64,000 nt of DNA from Streptomyces geranii (GTDB taxonomy: Bacteria; Actinomycetota; Actinomycetes; Streptomycetales; Streptomycetaceae). This document shows positions 34,338 through 42,735 of this stretch, piece by piece. The notes beneath the pieces are model-generated. The model saw only the letters and a list, made by a program, of their open reading frames with translations. It was not told the origin of the DNA and ran no database searches. Made by a program: the position numbers and the translations under genes. Where the stretch lies: positions 1-64,000 of the forward strand of contig NZ_PJME01000015.1 in the NCBI RefSeq assembly GCF_002954775.1. Direction: 5' to 3'. Within the stretch, counting starts at the first letter, position 1; every line of letters begins with the position of its first letter.

Positions 34338-35003
34338 TCAACTGGTCGGCATCAGCACCGTGTCGACGATGTAGACGTTGGCGTTGGCGGTCTTCACGTC
34401 GCCGCAGACCACCTTCGCCGAGTCGTTCACGGTGTACGACTCCCCCGAACCTGCCGTCGTCAGCTTCGACTTCTCCAGCGTGTCGAAGGAACCGCTCGCC
34501 AGATCCGTAGGCGTCAGCTTCTGGCCGACCACGTGGTACGTGAGGATCTTCGTCAACTGGGCCTTGTCGGCCAGGACCTTGTCCAGCGTCGCCTTGGGGA
34601 TCTTGGCGAAGGCGTCGTTCGTCGGCGCGAACACCGTGATGTTCTGGGCGTTGTTGAGGGTGTCGACCAGCCCCGCCTTCTGCACGGCCGCCACCAGCGT
34701 CGACAGGGCCGGGTTGTTGGACGCGGCCGTGGCCACCGGGTCCTTCGCCATGCCGTCGAAGGAACCGGCGCCGTCCGCCGGGACCGACGAACAGGCCGGC
34801 CCGAAGGGGGCGTCCGCCGAAGAGGCGTTGCCGCTGCCGGAGTTGGTCATGCCGTCGTCCTCCGTGGCGGCCGGGGCCGACGCCTTCGTGGAGGCGTCCG
34901 ACTTGGCCGAGTCGGCGTCGTTGTCGGAGCACGCCGTCAGGGCCAGCGGCAGGACGGCCGCCGCGGCCACGGTCATGGCGATTCGGCGCATGCGTGTGTT
35001 CAT
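34338..35003 (-). CDS. Fasciclin (FAS1) domain lipoprotein, MPT83/MPT70-like
   Basis: This 221-aa protein has a lipobox LTAC with Cys25, a short Ser/Ala/Asp-rich linker (27-65) and one FAS1 domain (about 85-220) with the conserved LVDTLNNAQNITVFAPTNDAF and ILTYHVVGQKL segments. FAS1 proteins mediate surface adhesion. In M. tuberculosis the homologous MPT70 and MPT83 are the main targets of SigK, and here a SigK-like system is next door. AGGAG precedes the ATG at 35003. It lies 54 bp after the oxidoreductase stop, so it is probably transcribed from that gene's sigma-specific promoter. Confidence 0.93.
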   Translation of the reverse strand: MNTRMRRIAMTVAAAAVLPLALTACSDNDADSAKSDASTKASAPAATEDDGMTNSGSGNASSADAPFGPACSSVPADGAGSFDGMAKDPVATAASNNPALSTLVAAVQKAGLVDTLNNAQNITVFAPTNDAFAKIPKATLDKVLADKAQLTKILTYHVVGQKLTPTDLASGSFDTLEKSKLTTAGSGESYTVNDSAKVVCGDVKTANANVYIVDTVLMPTS

Positions 35004-35057
35004 GGTGTCTCTCCTGGGGGTGAATTGCATGGATGTGCGGATGGATGTACGGGTGGG

Positions 35058-36710
35058 TCAGTCGACGGTCACGACCACCGAGTGGTGGCCGGCGGCGCCG
35101 TCGGGGATCGTGGGCGTGCGTTTCGCGGGCTGGACCGTGCCGGTGCGGTCGGTGGCGCGCACGGTGAGGGTGTGGCCGCCCCTGGTGGCCTGCCAGGGGA
35201 AGGACCACTGGCGCCAGGTGTCCCGGGAGTCCTCGGCCGCGAGCCGGGCCTCCTGCCAGGGGCCGTCGTCCACCCGGACCTCGACCCTGTCGACGCCCCG
35301 GTGCTGCGCCCAGGCGACCCCGCCGACCATGACGGGACCGGCCTCGGGGCGGGCGAAGGGCTTCGGGGTGTCGATGCGCGACTGGGTCCTGACCGGCGCC
35401 CTGCGGGCCCAGCCGCGCTTGACCCAGTAGGGGTCGTAGGCGTCGAACGTGGTCAGCTCGATGTCCTCGATCCACTTGCAGGCGGACACGAACCCGTACA
35501 GGCCGGGCACCACCATGCGGACCGGGAAGCCATGGGCGAAGGGGAGCGGTTCGCCGTTCATGCCGACGGCGAGCAGGGCGTCGCGGCCGTCAAGCACGTC
35601 CTCGACCGGGCTGCCGATGGTCATGCCGTCCACCGACCGGGCCACCAGCTGGTCGGCCGGTCCGCCCCGCGACGGCGGCCTCACCCCGCACTCGGCCAGC
35701 AGCTCGTCCAGTCGTACGCCGATCCAGCGGGCGTTGCCGACGTAGGGGCCGCCGACCTCGTTCGACACACAGGTGAGGGTGATGTCGCGTTCGATCAGCT
35801 CGCGCCGGAGGAGGTCGTCGAAGGACAGCGTTACCGGGCGGGTGACGCCCCGGCCGTGGATGCGCAGCCGCCACGCGGTCGCGTCGACCTTGGGCACCAC
35901 CAGCGCGGTGTCCACCCGGTAGAAGTCCTTGTTCGGTGTCGTGAAGGGGCTGATGCCGGGAATCCGGAGCTGCGCGCCCCTGGGGACCGCGGGGGCCGGG
36001 GAGGCCGGTGCGGGCAGCACCAGGTTCGCCCGGGAGGCGACGGCGTCACGCCCTCGCGTCCCGTTCAGCGCCCGCCCCAGCACCCCGGCCCCGGCGGACG
36101 CCACCGCGGCGGCGGACGCGGCCAGCACGAACCCGCGCCGGTCCCAGCCGGGCCCCTGCGGAGTCTCGACGGATTCCCTCGTGGGCGGGTCCGGCACCGC
36201 CCCGCCCGCCATGAGCCGACCGGCGAGCACGAACAGCACAACCGCCCCGGCCACCGCGCCCACCGCCGACGGCAGTGCGTCCGCCGGGCCCGTCGAGTCC
36301 GGTCTGCCCGTGGCCGCCAGGGCGCCGACGACCCCGAACAGCAGGACCCCCGCCGCCCCGGTCCGCCGGTACCGCAGCGCGGTAATTCCCAGTGCCAGCG
36401 CGAAAAGGGTCAGGACCGCCAGAATTCCGAGCTGCAGGACCAATTTGTCGTCGGTGCCGAAATTCCGGATCGCCCAGTCCTTGACCCCGGCCGGCGTACG
36501 GTCGATCGCCGCACCGCCGACCGCGACGACGGGTCCGGCCTCCGGCCGCACGCCCGCCGAGACCAGCTCGGCGACGGCGAGCGAGGCGAAACCCGCGAGA
36601 ACGCCGCTGAACGCCCCGAGCGCCCGCCTCGACCACCGGCGGCTAAGCCGGTGCCGGGAAGACCACCGCAGGGAATTCCGCGCTTCCTTCTCGTTCTCCT
36701 CGTTCGTCAC
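35058..36710 (-). CDS. Membrane-anchored molybdopterin oxidoreductase (sulfite-oxidase fold)
   Basis: This 550-aa protein has about four membrane segments in its first 170 residues, a twin-arginine-like RRGFVLA (191-197), then a molybdopterin-binding domain. The molybdenum-ligating Cys314 lies in TLTCVSNEVGG. A C-terminal dimerisation Ig-like domain (from about 450) is also present. It probably catalyses an oxidation or reduction outside the membrane; the substrate is unknown. The predicted promoter -10 element ends only six bases before the GTG at 36710, so this mRNA is probably leaderless. It is divergent from the FAD oxidase gene. Confidence 0.92.
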   Translation of the reverse strand: MTNEENEKEARNSLRWSSRHRLSRRWSRRALGAFSGVLAGFASLAVAELVSAGVRPEAGPVVAVGGAAIDRTPAGVKDWAIRNFGTDDKLVLQLGILAVLTLFALALGITALRYRRTGAAGVLLFGVVGALAATGRPDSTGPADALPSAVGAVAGAVVLFVLAGRLMAGGAVPDPPTRESVETPQGPGWDRRGFVLAASAAAVASAGAGVLGRALNGTRGRDAVASRANLVLPAPASPAPAVPRGAQLRIPGISPFTTPNKDFYRVDTALVVPKVDATAWRLRIHGRGVTRPVTLSFDDLLRRELIERDITLTCVSNEVGGPYVGNARWIGVRLDELLAECGVRPPSRGGPADQLVARSVDGMTIGSPVEDVLDGRDALLAVGMNGEPLPFAHGFPVRMVVPGLYGFVSACKWIEDIELTTFDAYDPYWVKRGWARRAPVRTQSRIDTPKPFARPEAGPVMVGGVAWAQHRGVDRVEVRVDDGPWQEARLAAEDSRDTWRQWSFPWQATRGGHTLTVRATDRTGTVQPAKRTPTIPDGAAGHHSVVVTVD

Positions 36711-36716
36711 GTGGGG

Positions 36717-36745
36717 AATCCGGCCCTGAAAGCCCGGCGGATTGG
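36717..36745 (-). promoter_or_regulatory. SigK-type promoter of the oxidoreductase/fasciclin unit
   Basis: Read on the minus strand: -35 CCAATCC (36745-36739), 15-base spacer, -10 CCGGATT (36723-36717). Spacing and sequence match the two other copies in this region. Transcription would start at or next to the GTG at 36710. Confidence 0.8.
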
Positions 36746-36779
36746 TCGGTCACCCGATCGAGGGAAATTGCTTTTCAGA

Positions 36780-36808
36780 CCAATCCGCTCGCCCCGCAGC
36801 TTCGGATT
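36780..36808 (+). promoter_or_regulatory. SigK-type promoter of the FAD oxidase lipid operon
   Basis: -35 CCAATCC (36780-36786), 15-base spacer, -10 TCGGATT (36802-36808). It lies 43 bases before the ATG at 36851 and is divergent from the oxidoreductase promoter, with 34 bases between the two -35 elements. It resembles the SigK consensus reported for M. tuberculosis (CCATCC and CCGAAT). Confidence 0.82.
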
Positions 36809-36850
36809 ACGCGCGAGATCCATGTCCGCGTCCGACCGGGAGGAGAGGCG

Positions 36851-38146
36851 ATGTCACCCACGCCAGCAAGCGCCGCGCAGGGGCGGGAGCGGGAGCGGCG
36901 TACCGCTGTGATCGGCAGCGGAGTGGCGGGCCTGACCGCCGCCCATGTGCTCGCGCGAGCACACCACGTCACGCTGTACGAGGCCGACGACCGGCTCGGC
37001 GGGCACGCCCACACCCACGAACTGGTGTCACACGGCGAGACGTACCGCGTCGACTCCGGCTTCATCGTGCACAACCACCGCACCTACCCGAACCTCCTCC
37101 AGCTCTTCGCCGAACTCGGCGTAGCCACACAGGAGTCGGAGATGAGCATGTCGGTACGGTGCGAGGGCTGCGGACTGGAGTACGCCGGCGCCCGCGGCCC
37201 CGCCGGACTGCTCGCCCGCCCCCGCAACGCCCTCAGCCCGGCCTATCTGCGCCTCCTCACCGAGGTCCCCGCCTTCCACCGCACCGCCCGCCGACTCCTC
37301 ACGCAGGATGAGCAACAGGCACTCACCCTCGGGGAGTTCCTGGACGCCGAACGCTTCTCCCCTTACTTCCGCACCCACTTCATGACCCCGGTCGTATCCG
37401 CCGTCTGGTCCTGCGACGCCGAAACCGCCCTGCGGTACCCGGCCGCCTACCTGTTCCGCTTCCTGGAGCACCACGGCATGCTCTCGGTGGGCGGTTCGCC
37501 GACCTGGCGCACCGTCACCGGCGGCTCCCGCTCCTACGTCGACGAAGTCGCCGCCCGGCTGGGCGCGATACGCCTCGCCGACCCGGTCCGCGCCCTGCGC
37601 CGGCACCCCGACGGCGTCAGCCTCACCACCGAGGACGGCACGACACACTCGTACGACTCCGTGGTCGTCGCCACCCACCCGGACCAGGCGCTGCGGCTGC
37701 TGGCCGACGCCACCCCGCAGGAGAAGGAGGTGCTCGGCGCCTTCCGTTACTCCCGCAACACCACCCTGCTGCACACCGACACCCGGCTGCTGCCCCGGGC
37801 GCGCGGGGCGCGGGCCTCGTGGAACTACCTGATGCCCGCCTGCGACGCGGGCGCCGACCGGGTCCGGGTCAGCTACGACATGAACCGGCTCCAACGGCTC
37901 GACGCCGCCGAGACGTTCGTCGTCACGCTCGGCGGCGAGGACCGGGTCGACCCCGCCCTGGTCCGGGCCCGGATGGTCTACGAACACCCCGTCTACACCC
38001 CGGAGTCGGTGGCCGCCCAGCAGCGGCTGCCCGAACTGGCCACCTCCGTGACGGCGTTCGCGGGCGCCTACCACGGCTGGGGCTTCCACGAGGACGGCTG
38101 CCGCTCCGGCGTGGAGGCCGCCGCCGCACTGGGGGTGCGATGGTGA
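36851..38146 (+). CDS. FAD-dependent amine-oxidase-like protein (COG2907)
   Basis: This 431-aa flavoprotein has an N-terminal dinucleotide fold (VIGSGVAGLTAAHVLA, about 20-35), the YEADDRLGGHAHTHE segment and a C-terminal FAD motif (FAGAYHGWGFHEDGC). It matches the protein encoded with DUF1365, CFA-type methyltransferase and DUF1295 genes in M. tuberculosis (Rv0449c) and many proteobacteria, where the set is linked to modification of membrane fatty acids. The reaction is unknown. AGGAGAG lies just before the ATG. Its promoter is sigma-specific, and its 3' end overlaps the next gene. Confidence 0.9.
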   Translation: MSPTPASAAQGRERERRTAVIGSGVAGLTAAHVLARAHHVTLYEADDRLGGHAHTHELVSHGETYRVDSGFIVHNHRTYPNLLQLFAELGVATQESEMSMSVRCEGCGLEYAGARGPAGLLARPRNALSPAYLRLLTEVPAFHRTARRLLTQDEQQALTLGEFLDAERFSPYFRTHFMTPVVSAVWSCDAETALRYPAAYLFRFLEHHGMLSVGGSPTWRTVTGGSRSYVDEVAARLGAIRLADPVRALRRHPDGVSLTTEDGTTHSYDSVVVATHPDQALRLLADATPQEKEVLGAFRYSRNTTLLHTDTRLLPRARGARASWNYLMPACDAGADRVRVSYDMNRLQRLDAAETFVVTLGGEDRVDPALVRARMVYEHPVYTPESVAAQQRLPELATSVTAFAGAYHGWGFHEDGCRSGVEAAAALGVRW

Positions 38147-38907
38147 CCGCCTCGCCACCGGCTCTCATACCGGCACCCGCGCCCGCCCTGTACCGCTGCG
38201 CGATCGTCCACGTACGCACCGCGCCCTGGCGGTACACGCTCCGCCACCGCACCTACATGTGGCTCGTCGACCCCGACCGGATCCCCCAACTCCCGTGCCC
38301 ACTGCGCCCGTTGGCCCGTTTCGAGGCACGTGACCACTTCACCGGCGAGCACGCGTCCGTCCGCGCCGGACTGGACGCCTTCCTCGCCGGCCAGGGGGCT
38401 GAACCGGCCGGCGGACGGGTCGTGATGCTCACCCACGCCCGGGTGTTCGGGTACGTCTTCAACCCGCTCACCCTCTACTGGTGCCACGACCCCGAAGGCA
38501 CCGTCCGCCATGTCGTCGCCGAGGTCCACAACACGTACGGCGAACGCCACTCCTACCTGCTCCACCCGGACGCCTCGGGTACGGCGGAGGTGGACAAGGA
38601 GTTCTACGTCTCGCCGTTCTTCCCGGTCGACGGCCACTACCGCATGCGCCTGCCCGCGCCCGGCGAACGGCTCGACCTCACCGTGCACCTCGAACGCGAG
38701 GGCGGCAGGCCGTTCACCGCGACCGTACGCGGCACCCGGCACGAGGTCCGCACCGGAACCCTGCTGCGGCTCGCCCTGCGCCGCCCCTGGTCCACCCTCG
38801 CCGTCGCCGCCGCCATCCGCGTGCACGGCATCCGCCTGTATCTGCGCGGGCTACCGATCCAGCCCAGACCAGTCCACGATCACAAGAACAGGGAGAACTC
38901 CGTATGA
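38140..38907 (+). CDS. DUF1365 family protein
   Basis: This 255-aa protein with the DUF1365 (COG3496) signatures YRCAIVHVRTAPWRYTLRHRTY near the start, then RVFGYVFNPLTLYWCHD and EVHNTYGERHSYLL. No catalytic role has been established for the family as far as I know, but it always travels with the FAD oxidase and CFA-type methyltransferase. The ATG at 38140 overlaps the oxidase stop by 7 bp; the GTG at 38143 is a possible alternative. Its stop overlaps the methyltransferase start (ATGA). Confidence 0.92.
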   Translation: MVTASPPALIPAPAPALYRCAIVHVRTAPWRYTLRHRTYMWLVDPDRIPQLPCPLRPLARFEARDHFTGEHASVRAGLDAFLAGQGAEPAGGRVVMLTHARVFGYVFNPLTLYWCHDPEGTVRHVVAEVHNTYGERHSYLLHPDASGTAEVDKEFYVSPFFPVDGHYRMRLPAPGERLDLTVHLEREGGRPFTATVRGTRHEVRTGTLLRLALRRPWSTLAVAAAIRVHGIRLYLRGLPIQPRPVHDHKNRENSV

Positions 38908-40241
38908 CGACAGCCGAACTGCGCACCGGCGACGCGGGGCGGACCGTGGCCGTGCCCCTCGGGCGGGCCGCCGTGGACGCCGACCGCTGGCCCGACGTCG
39001 CCGCGCCCCCGGACGCCTCGCGGGCCCGGACGGCCGTCGCCGCAGCCGTCGTACGACGTGCCCTGCGCGAACTGCCGCTGCACGTACGGTTCCCCGACGG
39101 CGGCTCGCTCGGGAAGGGCGGGCCTGTGGTGGACGTACACGATCCGAAGGCGTTCCACGGGCGGATCGGCGCGCAGGGGCTCGTCGGGTTCGGGGAGTCG
39201 TACATGGCGGGCGAGTGGGACGCGCCCGATCTCGTCGGCGCGCTCACCGTGCTGGCCGGGCACGCGGCCGAGCTGATCCCCGTACCGCTGCAACGGCTGC
39301 GCGGGCTGTGGGCGCTGCGGCACCCGGACGCCCAGCGGAACACCCCCGAGGGCTCCCGCGCCAACATCAGCCACCACTACGACCTTTCCAACGACCTCTT
39401 CGCCCTCTTCCTCGACGACACCCTCAGCTACTCCTCGGCCGTGTTCCGCGGCTTCCCCGCCGATTGGGACCTGCTCGCCGCCGCCCAGCACCGGAAGATC
39501 GACCGGCTGCTCGACCTCGCCGAGGTGCGGGAGGGCAGCCGGGTGCTGGAAATCGGTACCGGGTGGGGCGAGTTGGCGATCCGGGCCGCCGCGCGCGGCG
39601 CGGACGTCACCTCGCTCACCCTCTCCCGGGAACAGCGCGACCTCGCCCGTGAACGGGTCGCGGCGGCCGGTCTCGCCGACCGCGTCTCGATCGAACTGTG
39701 CGACTACCGCGAGGCGCGCGGCAGTTACGACGCCGTCGTGAGCGTCGAGATGATCGAGGCCGTCGGCGCCGACTTCTGGCCCGTCTACTTCCGCACCCTC
39801 GACGAACGCCTGGTCCCCGGCGGACGCGCCGCCCTCCAGGCGATCACCATGCCCCACGACCGGATGCTGGCCTCCCGTTCCACCTTCACCTGGATCCACA
39901 AGTACGTGTTCCCCGGCGGCCTGTTGCCCTCCGTGGAAGCCGTCGCCGACACCGTCCGCGACCACACCCGGCTCACGGTCACCCGCCGGGACGCGTACGG
40001 CGCCCACTACGCGGAGACCCTGCGCCTGTGGCGCGAACGCTTCACCGAACACGCCGACGACGTGGCCGCGCTCGGCTTCGACGAGACGTTCCGGCGGATG
40101 TGGACCTTCTATCTCGCCTACTCCGAGGCCGGTTTCCGCTCCGGGTATCTGGACGTCCAGCAGTACCTGCTGACCAAGGGAGCGGAGAGGGCGGAGGGAG
40201 CGCAGGGGGCGGAAGGGACGGAGGAGGTGGATCTGCCGTGA
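38904..40241 (+). CDS. Cyclopropane-fatty-acid-synthase-like methyltransferase (UfaA1-like)
   Basis: This 445-aa SAM-dependent enzyme of the CFA/mycolic acid synthase family shows the substrate-side ISHHYDLSNDLFALFLDDTLSYS (about 152-174), SAM loop VLEIGTGWGELAI (about 214-226) and SVEMIEAVG with the family's Glu. It would add a methylene or methyl group to an unsaturated acyl chain of a membrane lipid. It matches the position of ufaA1 (Rv0447c) in M. tuberculosis. The C-terminus is a Glu/Gly/Ala-rich low-complexity tail. It overlaps genes on both sides by 4 bp, so all four are one operon. Confidence 0.93.
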   Translation: MTTAELRTGDAGRTVAVPLGRAAVDADRWPDVAAPPDASRARTAVAAAVVRRALRELPLHVRFPDGGSLGKGGPVVDVHDPKAFHGRIGAQGLVGFGESYMAGEWDAPDLVGALTVLAGHAAELIPVPLQRLRGLWALRHPDAQRNTPEGSRANISHHYDLSNDLFALFLDDTLSYSSAVFRGFPADWDLLAAAQHRKIDRLLDLAEVREGSRVLEIGTGWGELAIRAAARGADVTSLTLSREQRDLARERVAAAGLADRVSIELCDYREARGSYDAVVSVEMIEAVGADFWPVYFRTLDERLVPGGRAALQAITMPHDRMLASRSTFTWIHKYVFPGGLLPSVEAVADTVRDHTRLTVTRRDAYGAHYAETLRLWRERFTEHADDVAALGFDETFRRMWTFYLAYSEAGFRSGYLDVQQYLLTKGAERAEGAQGAEGTEEVDLP

Positions 40242-41035
40242 ACGGGTTCGACTGGGCCGCCTTCGGCAGCGGACTCGGCTGGTCCGCCGTCGCCGCCCTC
40301 GGCGTCATGCTGGCCACCTTCGGTGTCGCCCTGCGCAAGGGCATGCACCGGATCGTGGACGTCGCCTGGGGGCTCGCGTTCGCCGCCGTCGCGCTGGTGG
40401 GGTTCGTGGCGTCGGCGGGGATCGGGGACCCCGGTCGGCGGGTGCTGGTCACCGTCCTGACGGTCGGGTGGGGGCTGCGGCTGGCGGGGCACATCGCCCT
40501 GCGCGGACGCGGCCACGGCGAGGACCCGCGTTACGAGGCCATGCTGGCCAAGGCCCCGGGCAGCCCGAACCTGTACGCGCTGCGCATGGTCTATCTGCTC
40601 CAGGGCGCCCTGGTGTGGCTGGTGTCGCTGCCGGTGCAGGCGGCCCAGTACATCGCCGGGCCCATGAGTGCGGTGGCCTGGGCGGGCGGCTGTCTCTGGG
40701 CCGTGGGGGTGTTCTTCGAGGCGGTCGGGGACGCCCAGCTGGCACGGTTCAAGGGGGACCCGGCGAACAAGGGGCGGATCATGGACCGGGGGCTGTGGCG
40801 CTACACCCGGCACCCCAACTACTTCGGGGACTTCTGTGTGTGGTGGGGGCTGTTCCTGATCGCCTGCGACTCGCCGGCCGCGGCGGCGGTCTCCGTCGTC
40901 TCGCCCGTGGTGATGAGCCTGCTGCTCACCAAGGGGAGCGGGCAGCGGCTGCTGGAGCGGCACATGGCTCAGCGGCCGGGGTATGCCGAGTACGTGGCCC
41001 GGACCAGCGGGTTCTTTCCGCTGCCGCCCAGGTAG
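40238..41035 (+). CDS. DUF1295 membrane protein (steroid 5-alpha-reductase-like)
   Basis: This 265-aa protein with about six membrane segments and the DUF1295 (COG3752) C-terminal motif GLWRYTRHPNYFGDFCVWWGLFL. That motif places it with the ICMT/steroid 5-alpha-reductase group, in which it binds SAM or NADPH. Reduction of the lipid product made by the upstream methyltransferase is a reasonable but unproven role. It is last in the operon; a strong terminator follows (41046-41082). Confidence 0.92.
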   Translation: MNGFDWAAFGSGLGWSAVAALGVMLATFGVALRKGMHRIVDVAWGLAFAAVALVGFVASAGIGDPGRRVLVTVLTVGWGLRLAGHIALRGRGHGEDPRYEAMLAKAPGSPNLYALRMVYLLQGALVWLVSLPVQAAQYIAGPMSAVAWAGGCLWAVGVFFEAVGDAQLARFKGDPANKGRIMDRGLWRYTRHPNYFGDFCVWWGLFLIACDSPAAAAVSVVSPVVMSLLLTKGSGQRLLERHMAQRPGYAEYVARTSGFFPLPPR

Positions 41036-41045
41036 ACCACACCAG

Positions 41046-41082
41046 GACGGGCGGAGCCCTCCCCTGCGGGGCTCCGCCCGTC
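41046..41082 (+). terminator. Terminator hairpin after the lipid operon
   Basis: GACGGGCGGAGCC (41046-41058) pairs perfectly with GGCTCCGCCCGTC (41070-41082) over an 11-base loop. It starts ten bases after the DUF1295 stop and lies between convergent genes, so it may act in both directions. Confidence 0.8.
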
Positions 41083-41085
41083 CCG

Positions 41086-41160
41086 TACTCGGTGGGGCAG
41101 TTCTCGGTGGGGCAGTTCTCGGTGGGGCAGTACGAGGTGGGGCAGTACTCGGTGGGGCCC
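41086..41160. repeat. Five tandem 15-bp units
   Basis: Five contiguous units of the type TACTCGGTGGGGCAG start at 41086, 41101, 41116, 41131 and 41146, with few differences. They end three bases before the anti-sigma stop codon. Being 15 bp, changes in copy number would not disturb a frame, but no gene reads through here. Confidence 0.85.
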
Positions 41161-41163
41161 GGT

Positions 41164-41922
41164 TCAGGCGGGCAGGCTCATCAGTGCCAGCGGTGCCGAG
41201 GTCGGCTCCTCGGAGCCGCCCGCCGGTTCGACGGTGATCCCCATGCCCGACGCCGTGCCGACGTTGCCTTGCAGCAGGACGGCCTGGTCGGTCTGGCCGG
41301 GGTCCATGAGCCCGGCGGAGCGCATCGTGCCGCCGCCCTCGTCGAACCAGAGTTGGTAGACCTTGCCGCGCGGCGGATCCGTCATCCCGGAGACGACGAA
41401 CACGGCCCGGTCCCGGTCCGCGGAGACGACGACGGTGCCGGTGGCCCCGCCGCCGAGTTTCGCCGTACTGGTCCTGGCGTCCGGCGCCGCGAGCACGGCG
41501 GCGATCCGGTCGGCGGCCTGTTCCGCGCGCCGGGCCTGGGCCACGGCGTCCTCGGCCCGCTGGTGCTGCCACACGGCGGTGCCGCCGAGCGCGACGGCGC
41601 CCGCGAGACAGGCGGCGAGCGCCCACCGCGAGAGCGCGCGCCCCCGTACGGCCGTACGGACCGCGCGGGGCAGGACCGGCTCGCGGGGTGTCTCCTGGCG
41701 GACGGTGGTGATCCGGCGCAGCACCTGCTCGCGCAGCGCCGGGCGGGGCGTGACCGAGACGGCGAGGCCGAGGCGGGCGGCGGTGGCGGCGAGTTCGGCG
41801 GTCTCCTGGGCGCACTGCTCGCAGGCCGCGAGGTGGCGCTCGAAGGCGTCACGTTCGTCGTCGGACAGCGCGTGCAGGGCGTAGGCGCCGGTCAGGGTGT
41901 GGAGGTCGGCGGTGGTCGTCAC
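41164..41922 (-). CDS. rskA: Anti-sigma factor, RskA-like
   Basis: This 252-aa membrane protein has a zinc-anti-sigma motif near the N-terminus (HLAACEQC: His30, Cys34, Cys37), one membrane helix (about 97-117) and an extracytoplasmic RskA domain (VVVSADRDRAVFVVSGM, then YQLWFDEGGG). It should hold the adjacent sigma factor inactive until regulated proteolysis. Its GTG start overlaps the sigma stop by 4 bp, so both are made together. The symbol is given from gene order and domain content, not from a database comparison. Confidence 0.9.
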   Translation of the reverse strand: MTTTADLHTLTGAYALHALSDDERDAFERHLAACEQCAQETAELAATAARLGLAVSVTPRPALREQVLRRITTVRQETPREPVLPRAVRTAVRGRALSRWALAACLAGAVALGGTAVWQHQRAEDAVAQARRAEQAADRIAAVLAAPDARTSTAKLGGGATGTVVVSADRDRAVFVVSGMTDPPRGKVYQLWFDEGGGTMRSAGLMDPGQTDQAVLLQGNVGTASGMGITVEPAGGSEEPTSAPLALMSLPA

Positions 41923-42503
41923 GCGGTCACCCCCAGGCAGTCGCGCAGCCGGATGAGTCCGTCGCGCAGGCGGGTCTTGACGGTGCCCAGGGGGAGGGTG
42001 AGGGCCTCCGCGACCTGGCGGTAGGTGAGCCCCCGGTAGTACGCGAGGGTGACGGCCTGGCGCTGGAGGTCGGTCAGGGTGCGCAGACAGCGCCGTACCT
42101 GCTCCCGTTCCAGCCGGGCCTCGACCTGTTCGGTGACCTCGTCGTACTCGGGGGTGTGGTCCAGCAGGGCCGCCTTGTGGTCGCGGGCGGCGGCGGCCTC
42201 GGCGTAGCGCACGCGGTCGACCGCGCGGCGGTGCGCGAGGGTGAGGATCCAGTTCATCGCCGTGCCACGGTCGGGCCGGTAGCGGGGCGCGGTGCGCCAC
42301 ACCTCCACCAGGACCTCCTGGGTCACCTCCTCCGACTGCGCCTGGTCGCGCAGAACGGCACGGGCGACACCGAGGACGGGGCTCGCCACAGCGTCGTACA
42401 CCTGCCCGAACGCGGACTCGTCGCCCAGGGCGACACGGCCCACCAGTTCCTGCAGATCGGGCTCGGTGGACGGGTTTCTGCCGATATGCACGGCTTCTTT
42501 CAC
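41919..42503 (-). CDS. sigK: ECF sigma factor, SigK-like
   Basis: This 194-aa ECF sigma factor has region 2 (about 27-98; AFGQVYDAVA, AQSEEVTQEVLVEVW, AMNWILTLAHRRAVDRVR) and region 4 (about 134-186; LTDLQRQAVTLAYYRGLTYRQVAEAL, PLGTVKTRLRDGLIRL). It is about as long as M. tuberculosis SigK. The GTG at 42503 has GGAGG upstream; ATG 42527 is an alternative. Neighbours (RskA-type anti-sigma, UfaA1-like, DUF1365, DUF1295, FAD oxidase, fasciclin) match the mycobacterial sigK regulon. It has its own copy of the same promoter (42538-42566), indicating autoregulation. Confidence 0.9.
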   Translation of the reverse strand: MKEAVHIGRNPSTEPDLQELVGRVALGDESAFGQVYDAVASPVLGVARAVLRDQAQSEEVTQEVLVEVWRTAPRYRPDRGTAMNWILTLAHRRAVDRVRYAEAAAARDHKAALLDHTPEYDEVTEQVEARLEREQVRRCLRTLTDLQRQAVTLAYYRGLTYRQVAEALTLPLGTVKTRLRDGLIRLRDCLGVTA

Positions 42504-42537
42504 GGGGGGCCTCCGTGGTCGGGACATCTCCGGACGT

Positions 42538-42566
42538 AATCCGATCCTGTACAGGTCGCGGATTGG
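42538..42566 (-). promoter_or_regulatory. SigK-type autoregulatory promoter
   Basis: On the minus strand: -35 CCAATCC (42566-42560), 15-base spacer, -10 TCGGATT (42544-42538). It lies 35 bases upstream of the sigma GTG at 42503. Its sequence and spacing equal those of the two promoters between the oxidoreductase and FAD oxidase genes. Confidence 0.85.
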
Positions 42567-42735
42567 TCCCGTGCTCATGAAAACGCAGGTGAAACCGGAC
42601 GGCATGGGCAGAAGTCCGGGAAACGTGCACCATGGGGCGGCACGCGGGTGCCGCCGGGCGGCCAATCCGCGCGCGGACCGGCGACGGATCACCTGTGGGA
42701 CGACGGCGGAACGACAGCATGGGCGAGGAGAGCGG

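Noticed and set aside
35004..35057. A separate SigK-type promoter directly before the fasciclin gene.
   Set aside because: CCATCC-like text is present, but no CGGAT at a suitable distance was found. Read-through from the oxidoreductase promoter is simpler.
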